A DNA stretch of 64,000 nucleotides. Origin: Clostridia bacterium (GTDB taxonomy: Bacteria > Bacillota > Clostridia > Christensenellales > Borkfalkiaceae). Positions within the stretch are counted from its first letter, which is position 1. Each line of letters starts with the position of its first letter. Made by a program: the position numbers and the translations under genes. This document shows positions 41,334-49,173 of the stretch, piece after piece. Under the pieces are notes generated by a model. That model made no database searches. It was not told where the DNA came from and saw only the letters and a program-made list of their open reading frames with translations. The stretch lies in the NCBI GenBank assembly GCA_017473605.1, contig JAFUKM010000010.1, forward strand, positions 25,625 through 89,624. The letters run 5' to 3'.

Positions 41334-42467
41334 ATGATTTATTTCGACAACGCCGCCACAGGCGGTAAAAAGCCCGACTCCGTACTCTCCGCCGTTTCCG
41401 CCGCTATGAAAATTTGCGCAAATCCCGGAAGAAGCGGACATAAACTTTCCGTCGCTTGCGCAAAGCTCGTACAAGATTGCCGAAACGAATTAAGCGACTC
41501 CTTTAACGGCTACGGCTTTGAGCGGGTAATCTTTACGAAAAACTGTACGGAAGCGTTGAATATCGCTCTTTTCGGCGTATTAAAAAAGGGCGACCACGTG
41601 ATTGTTAGCTGCGCCGAACACAATTCCGTATTACGGCCTTTGGAAAAGCTCAAAAACGACGGCGTTATCTCTTACGACGTTTGTCCGCTTGTCGGCGACA
41701 AAGAAAACGCAACGCTCGATATACAAGCGTTACGCTATTTATTAAAACCGAAAACAAGACTCGTCGCCGTTACCACCGCTTCCAACGTCAACGGGCTTAT
41801 TCCCGACCTTACCGCCGTAAAAGCCGCTTTACCCAAACACATATTGCTTTTATGCGACGGCGCGCAGGGCGCGGGACACTTCCCCATAAGTATGCGGGAA
41901 TCGGGCATCGATTTATTAACTCTTGCAGGACACAAAGGCTTACACGCGCTACAAGGCAGCGGCGCGTTGCTCTTTTCCGAGCGGGTAGAACCGCGCCCCT
42001 TTTTATACGGCGGAACGGGCTCTATGAGCGTTTCTTTGGATATGCCCGATTTTTATCCCGACGGCTTGGAAGCGGGAACGCTCGCTTTCCCCGCTATCGT
42101 TTCCTTATTGGAAGGTATACGGTACACGCAAACGCATTTAACGGAAATCCAAAACCGTTTGTCGTATTTGACGCAATACCTTTTAGAACGCTTAAAACCG
42201 CTTTCCTTTTACCAATCGTATTCTTTGCCAAACCCGTGCGGAATCGTCGCTTTTAAGCACGAATTCTTACAATCGGAATTTATTGCGAGCGCGCTCTCTT
42301 CTGTATATGATATTGCATTGCGCGGCGGTCTACATTGCGCGCCGCTGATGCACGAAGCATTGGGTTCGCTGGACGGCGGACTCGTTCGAGTGTCCCTTTC
42401 CCATTTCAACAGCGAACGGGAAATCGATGAATTGATTGCCGCGCTTTATAAATTGGAAAGGCATTAA
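41334..42467 (+). CDS. NifS/Csd-like cysteine desulfurase (class V aminotransferase)
   Basis: A PLP enzyme that removes sulfur (or selenium) from cysteine (selenocysteine). The 377 residues begin IYFDNAATGGKKPDSVL, then ANPGRSGHKLS, TKNCTEALNIALFG, the PLP-ring Asp in LCDGAQGAGHFP, the Schiff-base Lys in LAGHKGLHALQGSGAL, and the catalytic Cys in GLHCAPLMHEALG. Partner genes of iron-sulfur assembly are absent here. It is one of few plus-strand genes and is paired with DUF3343. Its stop overlaps that of the convergent gene at 42464 by 4 nt. Confidence 0.92.
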   Translation: MIYFDNAATGGKKPDSVLSAVSAAMKICANPGRSGHKLSVACAKLVQDCRNELSDSFNGYGFERVIFTKNCTEALNIALFGVLKKGDHVIVSCAEHNSVLRPLEKLKNDGVISYDVCPLVGDKENATLDIQALRYLLKPKTRLVAVTTASNVNGLIPDLTAVKAALPKHILLLCDGAQGAGHFPISMRESGIDLLTLAGHKGLHALQGSGALLFSERVEPRPFLYGGTGSMSVSLDMPDFYPDGLEAGTLAFPAIVSLLEGIRYTQTHLTEIQNRLSYLTQYLLERLKPLSFYQSYSLPNPCGIVAFKHEFLQSEFIASALSSVYDIALRGGLHCAPLMHEALGSLDGGLVRVSLSHFNSEREIDELIAALYKLERH

Positions 42468-42745
42468 ATTTTTTTCAAACGCTCTACTACCGCGCGCAAG
42501 CGTTTGCGTTGCGAAGCGTCCAACATCGGAGAAAACGTTTGATAAAAACTTTCAATTTCTTCATTTGAAAGCGTACCTGCCCGCTTGCTTTTTTCCGCTT
42601 CTGCCAAAATACTGCGCAGCATATCGGCGTTACTTTTCCCGTGATACGCCGAAGCGATTTTTCTCGTCAATTCTTCCGCTGTTGCCGTTTGTTCCGACGT
42701 GGGAGCGTCCTGTTCTCCCGTTTCGTAGTCTTTAAAACTTCTCAT
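42464..42745 (-). CDS. Small helical protein of unknown function
   Basis: A 93-residue charged protein: a disordered N-terminus rich in Glu, Thr and Asp, then two or three helices (RKIASAYHGKSNADMLRSIL, MLDASQRKRLRAVVERLKKI). No family named. GGAGG lies 8 nt before the ATG at 42745, which supports it as a real gene. It diverges from the 105-residue gene at 42823. Confidence 0.72.
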   Translation of the reverse strand: MRSFKDYETGEQDAPTSEQTATAEELTRKIASAYHGKSNADMLRSILAEAEKSKRAGTLSNEEIESFYQTFSPMLDASQRKRLRAVVERLKKI

Positions 42746-42822
42746 AGTTTCTACCTCCGCAATTTTACTGCTATATAGTATTCCTATTATCCGTTTTTCG
42801 TGCCAACAGCATATAATACCGT

Positions 42823-43140
42823 ATGGAAATTTGTATTTTGATTCTTTTATATTATCTCTCTCAAAACCCTGATTTTTCCGAAAGCGTAAAACCGCTTATG
42901 AGCAAACTGAAAGATTCCGAACATCTACTCTCTTTCTTGAACGACTTGTCCAAGTTCACGCAAACGTTCGGGGCTTTCCAAGGCGCGCAGGAAAAGCCGC
43001 CTTGCGACACGAAAAAGGAAGAGCCGTGCAAACAAAACGGAAAAGACGAAAAGGAAGAAAAAAAACCGCAATCCCCGACCTCGGGAATTGCGGATACGTT
43101 CATTGAAGAAATTTTAGAAAGCTATTTCCAAAAACGTTAG
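42823..43140 (+). CDS. Small protein with N-terminal hydrophobic segment, unknown function
   Basis: A 105-residue protein. A hydrophobic start (MEICILILLYYLS) may be a membrane anchor, followed by a helix with KPLMSKLKDSEHLLSFLNDL, a Lys/Glu/Pro-rich linker containing two Cys (PPCDTKKEEPC), and a C-terminal helix ADTFIEEILESYFQKR. It diverges from the gene at 42464, and its stop overlaps the convergent SDR gene. Function unknown. Confidence 0.66.
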   Translation: MEICILILLYYLSQNPDFSESVKPLMSKLKDSEHLLSFLNDLSKFTQTFGAFQGAQEKPPCDTKKEEPCKQNGKDEKEEKKPQSPTSGIADTFIEEILESYFQKR

Positions 43141-43835
43141 ACGACGGAAAAACCGCCGTTGACGGGTACGTCTACCCCTGTGACGTACTCGTTTTCGTCT
43201 AAAAAGAGTACGGCTTTTACTACGTCTTGCACGCTGCCGATACGCCCCATCGGGATTTCTTCTTTCATGGCGTCCAGCTCCGATTGGGTAAAATGCGCGT
43301 TCATTTGCGTATCGATTACCCCCGGGGAAACCGCGTTTACGCGAATTCCCGAATAGCCAAGCTCTTTGGCGAGCGCTTTGGTAAAGCCGATTAAAGCCGC
43401 TTTGGACGCCGAATACACGCTTTCACAGCTGCCGCCAACTTCCCCCCAAACGGAAGAAATATTGACGATTAAACCGCGTTTTTTTGCTATCATACCTTTC
43501 GCCGCTTCACGGCTACACAAAAACGCGCCTCCCATATTTACGGCGAATACGCGCTGATATTCCGCGTACGAAACGTCTTGAATTTGTTTCAACAGCGCTA
43601 CGCCCGCGTTATTGACGAGCACGTCCACCGCGCCGATTTTTTCAAACAGCGCGACGATTTCTTCCTCGTTTGCCACGTCCGCGCGATACACTTCCAACCC
43701 TTGTCCTTTCGCAAGACTTGCGTTTTCTTCATCCTTGGAATACGTAACGCAAACGCGACAACCCTTTCTTTGATACTCCTTTGCTATCGCCAAACCGATA
43801 CCGCGCACACCGCCCGTAACTAATACCGTTTTCAT
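43137..43835 (-). CDS. Short-chain dehydrogenase/reductase (FabG-like)
   Basis: A 232-residue NAD(P)-dependent classical SDR. Seen are TGGVRGIGLAIA (cofactor loop), VNNAGVALL, the catalytic Ser in NISSVWGE, YSASKAALIGFTKALA with the Tyr-Lys pair, and GVDVPVNGGFSVV at the end. It resembles 3-oxoacyl-ACP reductase, but no other fatty-acid gene is near. It follows aroK by 12 nt, so it is the last gene of the shikimate operon and may have another substrate. Confidence 0.88.
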   Translation of the reverse strand: MKTVLVTGGVRGIGLAIAKEYQRKGCRVCVTYSKDEENASLAKGQGLEVYRADVANEEEIVALFEKIGAVDVLVNNAGVALLKQIQDVSYAEYQRVFAVNMGGAFLCSREAAKGMIAKKRGLIVNISSVWGEVGGSCESVYSASKAALIGFTKALAKELGYSGIRVNAVSPGVIDTQMNAHFTQSELDAMKEEIPMGRIGSVQDVVKAVLFLDENEYVTGVDVPVNGGFSVV

Positions 43836-43847
43836 ATTTTTATCCTT

Positions 43848-44351
43848 TTATTTCGATTCCGTTAACACGAGAATTTCCTTGGCTATCGTTTCAGGCGTTT
43901 TGCCGTCCACGTCTATGATATAATCCGCTACCCGTTCATACGTTTCCGCGCGTTCTTGTATCAAGTTCTCAACGCGTTTTTCCAAATCTTCGCCCTGCAA
44001 CAACGGACGGGATTTATCCGATTGCAAACGGCGCACGAGCGTTTCCTTTTTGGCGCGCAAATACACGATTTTTCCGTTTTCTTTCAACAGGTCGACGTTT
44101 TCCTTTCGTAACACCAAACCGCCGCCTACGGAAACGACCATCTTATCCTTTTTCGTCAAATCGCGAACGGTTGCCGTTTCCAAACCGCGGAAATGGGCTT
44201 CGCCGCAGCTGGCAAAAATATTCTTGATATCACCGTGTTTTTTTGTGATGACGGCGTCCGTATCCAAGCATTTGCGCTTGGATTGTTTCGCAAGCGCTTT
44301 GCCTACCGTCGTCTTTCCCGCCCCCATCATTCCGCATAATACGAGATTCAT
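43848..44351 (-). CDS. aroK: Shikimate kinase
   Basis: Phosphorylates shikimate at the 3-OH with ATP. The 167-residue P-loop protein has CGMMGAGKTTVGKALA, the substrate-binding DTDAVI, the HFRGLE block, SVGGGLVLRKENV, and a lid with RPLLQ. It follows aroQ by 6 nt in the shikimate operon. Confidence 0.95.
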   Translation of the reverse strand: MNLVLCGMMGAGKTTVGKALAKQSKRKCLDTDAVITKKHGDIKNIFASCGEAHFRGLETATVRDLTKKDKMVVSVGGGLVLRKENVDLLKENGKIVYLRAKKETLVRRLQSDKSRPLLQGEDLEKRVENLIQERAETYERVADYIIDVDGKTPETIAKEILVLTESK

Positions 44352-44357
44352 ACGTTG

Positions 44358-44795
44358 TTACCCGATAACCGTTTTCAAACCCACAATCGCCGCCAAATAG
44401 CTGCCCACGCCAAAACCGCATACCGCGCCTTTGCAAACCTCCGATATAACGCTGACGTTACGGAATTCTTCGCGCGCATGCACGTTGGAAATGTGCACTT
44501 CCGCAACGGGTACGTCAATCGCCGCTATCGCGTCGCGGATAGCGTAGCTGTAATGCGTGAACGCGCCTGCGTTGAGTAAAATGCCGTCAAACGCTTTGTT
44601 TGCGTTGGCTTCGTGCAATTTGTTTACGAGCTCGCCTTCGATATTGCTTTGATAGAACGCCGCTTCGTCGCCGTTCTTTTGACAATAGTTGGCAATTTGC
44701 TCGTTAAGCTGTTCGAGCGTTGCCGTACCGTAAACGCCCTTTTCGCGCTTACCCGTAAGATTGAGATTTACTCCGTTGATAATCAAAAATTTCAT
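44358..44795 (-). CDS. aroQ: 3-dehydroquinate dehydratase, type II
   Basis: Converts 3-dehydroquinate to 3-dehydroshikimate. The 145 residues show INGVNLNLTGKREKGVYG with the catalytic Tyr and Arg, QSNIEGELVNKLHEA, LLNAGAFTHYSYAIRDAI, and VAEVHISNVHAREEFR. The type II fold is a dodecamer, unrelated to AroD. Confidence 0.96.
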   Translation of the reverse strand: MKFLIINGVNLNLTGKREKGVYGTATLEQLNEQIANYCQKNGDEAAFYQSNIEGELVNKLHEANANKAFDGILLNAGAFTHYSYAIRDAIAAIDVPVAEVHISNVHAREEFRNVSVISEVCKGAVCGFGVGSYLAAIVGLKTVIG

Positions 44796-44825
44796 AACTT
44801 GTCTCCGAAAAACTTTCTTTTGTTT

Positions 44826-45641
44826 TTATTCGCCGTACTTTCGTACGTATTTTTTATAAAGAGTTTCCGCTTCGCTTCGTATCGGCGTTTTATCCAAATA
44901 CAAGCAATCGGCATAGTACGCTTGGTAAAAGAGCATTGCCGCGCCGTTACATATCGTCAAGCCTTGCGTTTCCGCCAGCCGCAAAAACTCCGATTTTTGC
45001 GGCGTATAAATCAAATCCACCGCAGCTTCCGCGCCTTGGAACGCCGACACGCTGACGGGGGATTTTCCTTCCGTATCGTGCATACCTATTCCCGTGCAGT
45101 TAATCACTATTTCGAACCCGCCCATTTCGGGGGTTTCCGCCGCCGTAACGCCGAGTTGATTGCACGTTTCTTCCAATTCCGCCCGATTTCTACGGTACAT
45201 AGACACCGTTGCGCCCGCATTTTTGAGTGCCACAGCCGTACTCCGTCCCGAACCGCCTGCGCCAAGCACGAGCACCTTTTTACCCTTCGCGTTTATCCCC
45301 GCGCTTTCTATCATCAATACGAAACCTACGCCGTCCGTGTTATAGCCCGTACCCGTAGCGTTGATGACCGTATTTACCGCGCCGCAAGCCATTGCGTCCC
45401 CTTCGATTCCGTTCAAATATTCGAACACGTCCCGTTTATAGGGAATCGTAACGTTAAAGCCGTCGAAATCGCCTATTAAGCGGCGCATTGCGTTATCGAA
45501 GTTTTCGGAAGAAACGGAAAAATTCTCGTACTCGCAAGAAATACCCATTTCGCCTAAAATAAATTTGTGGATTCTTTCGCTGTTCGATTTGGACACGTCT
45601 TTGCCGATAAGTCCGAGCCGAAGCGTCTTTTTTTCGTGCAT
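44826..45641 (-). CDS. aroE: Shikimate dehydrogenase
   Basis: Reduces 3-dehydroshikimate with NADPH. The 271 residues contain LGLIGKDVSKSNSERIHKF, where the usual KxxxS substrate motif reads SKSNSE, then FNVTIPYKRDVFEYL with the catalytic Lys, NTDGVGF, LGAGGSGRSTAVAL and YRRNRAELEE. The ATG at 45641 has AAAGGA upstream; a TTG at 45659 lies inside that site. Confidence 0.94.
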   Translation of the reverse strand: MHEKKTLRLGLIGKDVSKSNSERIHKFILGEMGISCEYENFSVSSENFDNAMRRLIGDFDGFNVTIPYKRDVFEYLNGIEGDAMACGAVNTVINATGTGYNTDGVGFVLMIESAGINAKGKKVLVLGAGGSGRSTAVALKNAGATVSMYRRNRAELEETCNQLGVTAAETPEMGGFEIVINCTGIGMHDTEGKSPVSVSAFQGAEAAVDLIYTPQKSEFLRLAETQGLTICNGAAMLFYQAYYADCLYLDKTPIRSEAETLYKKYVRKYGE

Positions 45642-45655
45642 GATATTCCGTCCTT

Positions 45656-46909
45656 TCAAAGCCGTACGCCGAGTTTCTCAAAGAAATCGGGAAAGGATAT
45701 CGCGCAACACTCGGGTCGAGCGATACCGCCGCCGTTTTCGCTGGCTATCAAGCCAACCGCCGCCGTCATTGCAATACGGTGGTCGAGATAACTGTCTACG
45801 TTGCCGCCAATAAGCTTCTTCTTACCGCGGATAATAAATCCGTCGGGAAGTTCTTCGCAATCGCCGCCGATGTTTTTAATAAGTTCCGCCGTCGTACGGA
45901 TTCTGTCGCTTTCTTTTACACGCAATTCTTTCGCACCCGTAATACGGCTTTCTCCGTCCGCATACGCGCACATCAGCGCCACGAGCGGTAATTCGTCTAT
46001 CATCGCAGGCACGTCTTTTGCCGTCAAAGAAATGGCTTGCATCGGCGAACGCTCCACCAAGATATCCGCCGTTTCTTCGCCGCCCGAAATCCGTTTATTC
46101 AAAAGCGTATACTTAACGCCCAATTTATCGAACGCCGTTAAAATACCCGTACGCGTAGAATTGATGCCTACGTTTTTACAAAGCGTTTTTCCTTTTAACG
46201 CGCCGAGCGCCATAAAATATGCAGCCGACGAAATATCGGACGGTACGCTTACGTCTACACAAGAAAGTTCGCTTCTCTCCACCGTTACTGTATTGCCGTT
46301 TACGCATATCTTTGCGCCCATTGCCGCAAGCATACGCTCGGTATGGTCGCGGGATTTTACAGGTTCGGTAACGCTCGTTACGCCGTCGGCGGAAACACCT
46401 GCGAGAAGCACCGCGCTCTTGACCTGCGCCGAAGCGATTTGAAGTTCTACGTCCGCGCCGTGCAAGGGCGCGGGATAAATTTCCACGGGCGCGTGTCCGT
46501 CCGTCGTGCGGATATCTGCGCCGAGCAAGGAAAGCGGCTGCGCTACGCGGTTCATCGGTCTTGCCGACAACGACGCGTCTCCAACGAGCGTAGCGTCGAT
46601 TCCCTTTCCCGCCGCAAAACCCGTCAAAAGGCGTATCGTCGTACCCGAGTTGCCGCAATCAAGACGCATACCGCGACGGAAATTGGGCGTACCCTTGATG
46701 CGGAGCGTCGTGCCGTCAATGTCGATTTGCGCGCCAAGCGCACGCATACAACGGCAAGTGGAAACGCAATCTTCGCCCATAAGGGCATTGGTAATCACCG
46801 CCTCGCCGTACGCGCCGCCGTTAAGCATTACCGCGCGATGGGTAACCGATTTATCGCCGGGGAGTTCAAACTCCCCTTCAAAGTTTTCTTTCGACTGTAT
46901 AAACAACAT
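45656..46909 (-). CDS. aroA: 5-enolpyruvylshikimate-3-phosphate synthase
   Basis: Adds enolpyruvate to shikimate-3-phosphate. The 417 residues have LPGDKSVTHRAVML, LDCGNSGTTIRLLTG, QVKSAVLLAGV, and a C-terminal LRVKESDRIRTTAE and DSYLDHRIAM. The class I/II inhibitor-sensitivity motif reads SGTTIRL, so sensitivity cannot be assigned by eye. Its stop lies 14 nt before the aroE start. Confidence 0.96.
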   Translation of the reverse strand: MLFIQSKENFEGEFELPGDKSVTHRAVMLNGGAYGEAVITNALMGEDCVSTCRCMRALGAQIDIDGTTLRIKGTPNFRRGMRLDCGNSGTTIRLLTGFAAGKGIDATLVGDASLSARPMNRVAQPLSLLGADIRTTDGHAPVEIYPAPLHGADVELQIASAQVKSAVLLAGVSADGVTSVTEPVKSRDHTERMLAAMGAKICVNGNTVTVERSELSCVDVSVPSDISSAAYFMALGALKGKTLCKNVGINSTRTGILTAFDKLGVKYTLLNKRISGGEETADILVERSPMQAISLTAKDVPAMIDELPLVALMCAYADGESRITGAKELRVKESDRIRTTAELIKNIGGDCEELPDGFIIRGKKKLIGGNVDSYLDHRIAMTAAVGLIASENGGGIARPECCAISFPDFFEKLGVRL

Positions 46910-46928
46910 ATCTTTTCCTTCTCTCGTA

Positions 46929-47987
46929 TTACAAACTGTTTACCGCGTTTTCAAGCGCTTGTACGTATTTTTCAAAAGGCAGCGAAAGCGTCGTCCAAAC
47001 GCCTTTGGCTTTCGCCACCGACATCGTAATTTGATTATTGCCCGTATTCTTCTTGTCCGATTTGGCTTTTTCCGCGTCTTTCGCTATCCCTGAAAAGTCA
47101 GGCGCGGACATAGGAGTCAGCGCAAGCGCTTTTCTTACGATTTGCTGCAATTTCTCCCCGTATTCTTTTTCGCAAACACCTTTTTCCATCGCCGTTTGCG
47201 TTTCCATAAACATACCGTACAGCACGCCTTCCCCGTGGGAAAGCCCCGTAGACAGCTCGATAGCGTGTCCCGTCGTATGCCCTACGTTCAAGCTACGGCG
47301 TTCGCCGCTTTCCTTTTCGTCCGCCTGCACCACCTGTGCTTTATGGCGGATACATTTTTCAATCAACGACGTCAAAAACTGCGGCTCGTCCAACGTATCT
47401 TGCTTACAAAGCGCGTCGAAAATTTCCCCGTTTAACGCGGCGTATTTCACTATCTCGCCGATACCGCATTTAATCTCCCTTTGCGGAAGCGTTTGCAAAA
47501 ACGCAGGATTGACAAGCACTTCGCAAGGCTGATAAAACGCTCCGACAATATTTTTCACGCCGCCTAAATCCACCGCCGTTTTGCCGCCCACGCTACTGTC
47601 CACCTGCGCCAAAAGCGTGGTGGGGATTTGCACGCAGGAAATACCGCGCATATACAACGCCGCCGCCAAGCCGCCGATATCGCCGATAACGCCGCCGCCA
47701 ACGGCGAACAAGCGAGAAGTGCGAAGCAAACCCGCTTTGCTCATCGATTCTAAAATCGATTGCAAAGATTGGAAATTTTTATTCTCTTCCCCTGCCGCCA
47801 AGACGAAAATTTCCGTGCCGTCGAAATATTCCTTAAAAAAATCGGGATACAACGCATATACGTTGGTATCGGTAAGCACGAAGTTCTTTTGTCCTTGCAA
47901 AAGCGCGGGCAAGCGGTTTTTTATAGCGTCTTCCCCCACGTAAATTTTACCCGTCATCGTCGGGGTTTGTAAAATAATTTCTTGCAT
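46929..47987 (-). CDS. aroB: 3-dehydroquinate synthase
   Basis: Cyclises DAHP to 3-dehydroquinate with NAD and a metal. The 352 residues show FVLTDTNVYAL, the nucleotide loop AVGGGVIGDIGGLAAALYMRG, IPTTLLAQVDSSVGGKTAVDL, and the metal ligands in RRSLNVGHTTGHAIEL and SHGEGVLYGM. It lies between aroC and aroA. Confidence 0.96.
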   Translation of the reverse strand: MQEIILQTPTMTGKIYVGEDAIKNRLPALLQGQKNFVLTDTNVYALYPDFFKEYFDGTEIFVLAAGEENKNFQSLQSILESMSKAGLLRTSRLFAVGGGVIGDIGGLAAALYMRGISCVQIPTTLLAQVDSSVGGKTAVDLGGVKNIVGAFYQPCEVLVNPAFLQTLPQREIKCGIGEIVKYAALNGEIFDALCKQDTLDEPQFLTSLIEKCIRHKAQVVQADEKESGERRSLNVGHTTGHAIELSTGLSHGEGVLYGMFMETQTAMEKGVCEKEYGEKLQQIVRKALALTPMSAPDFSGIAKDAEKAKSDKKNTGNNQITMSVAKAKGVWTTLSLPFEKYVQALENAVNSL

Positions 47988-48003
47988 ATTCTTCCGTCCC
48001 TTT

Positions 48004-49143
48004 TTACGGTAAGCGTTGGTATCTCTCCACCGTTTCTCTCATCGTATCGCCGCCCAAACGTTTGGAAACCGCGTCCGCAAGCACTTGCGCCACTACCGCT
48101 TCCGCAATAATTTCGAGCGCGAAAATCGCGCAGACGTCGCTACGTTCAGACGCCGCCGTCGTCTTTGCTTTTGTAATATAATCTACCGTTTGCAAGCCTT
48201 GCATAAGCGTAGGAATCGGTTTCATAACAATCCGCAAAACGATTTCTTCACCGTTGGACATACCGCCTTCGATACCGCCTGCGCGATTGCTCGTACGGTA
48301 AATCCCCTTTTCTTCGTCGTAAAAAATTTCGTCGTGAACGCCTTTACCGCTCGTATGCGCCGCCGCAAAGCCAACGCCTACTTCCACGCCTTTTACCGCT
48401 TGGATACTCATAAGCCCTTGCGCAAGCTGCGCGTCCAATTTCTCCGTATAGGTCATCATGCTGCCAAAGCCGCTCTTTAAACCCTTAACGCGAATTTCCA
48501 CAACGCCGCCTGCCGTATCGCCGTCCTTTTTCAGCTGCGCAATAAGCGCTTCCGCTTTTGCTTCCGCTTCGTCGTTCAACATACCTACGGGCGTCGTCTT
48601 TGCTTTGGCAAGCTGCTCAAACGTATACGTATCCGTATCTTGGATACCGCAAACTTCTTTGACGTATCCGCCGATTTCCACGCCGAGCGCCGAAAGATAT
48701 TGTTTATATACGCCGCCTGCCGCTACGCGGATTGCCGTTTCTCTCGCCGAAGCGCGCTCCAAAATATTACGCGCGTCCGTTTGCTCGAATTTGATAACGC
48801 CCGTCAAATCGGCGTGTCCGGGACGAACTTTCGTAAGCGCTTTTTTCGCCATTGCTTCTTCGTCGCATACCCCGTCCGACATACAATTCGACCAATTCGC
48901 ATAATCTTTGTTATAAATGCAAAGCGTAACGGGACTGCCCAGCGTTTCGCCGTTTCTCACGCCCGTTAAAATTTCCGCGCGGTCCTTTTCTATCTTTTGA
49001 CGTCCGCCGCGGCCAAAGCCGCTTTGCCGCAAAGCAAGCTGCTCGTTTATCTTTTCCAAATCCACTTTCAAATGCGCGGGTAAGCCTTCGATGATTGCCA
49101 CCAAAGCCTTGCCGTGCGATTCTCCTGCCGTCGTCAATTTCAT
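48004..49143 (-). CDS. aroC: Chorismate synthase
   Basis: Makes chorismate with reduced FMN. The 379 residues have the signature start AGESHGKALVAIIEGLPA, RPGHADLTG, RASARETAIRVAAG, and a C-terminal TTAASERSDVCAI. It is the first gene of the shikimate run. The gap to the clpC stop is only 30 nt and shows no terminator, so read-through from the clpC operon is likely. Confidence 0.96.
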   Translation of the reverse strand: MKLTTAGESHGKALVAIIEGLPAHLKVDLEKINEQLALRQSGFGRGGRQKIEKDRAEILTGVRNGETLGSPVTLCIYNKDYANWSNCMSDGVCDEEAMAKKALTKVRPGHADLTGVIKFEQTDARNILERASARETAIRVAAGGVYKQYLSALGVEIGGYVKEVCGIQDTDTYTFEQLAKAKTTPVGMLNDEAEAKAEALIAQLKKDGDTAGGVVEIRVKGLKSGFGSMMTYTEKLDAQLAQGLMSIQAVKGVEVGVGFAAAHTSGKGVHDEIFYDEEKGIYRTSNRAGGIEGGMSNGEEIVLRIVMKPIPTLMQGLQTVDYITKAKTTAASERSDVCAIFALEIIAEAVVAQVLADAVSKRLGGDTMRETVERYQRLP

Positions 49144-49173
49144 AACCTTCTCCTAATATTTCCGTCTATCCCG

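Noticed and set aside
43137-43835. Naming the SDR as fabG
   Set aside because: Motifs fit FabG, but the neighbours are shikimate genes and SDRs cannot be assigned to a substrate by motif alone.
44613-45479. A 288-codon plus-strand open frame opposite aroQ/aroE
   Set aside because: Shadow of aroE, whose NADPH and catalytic motifs are clear.
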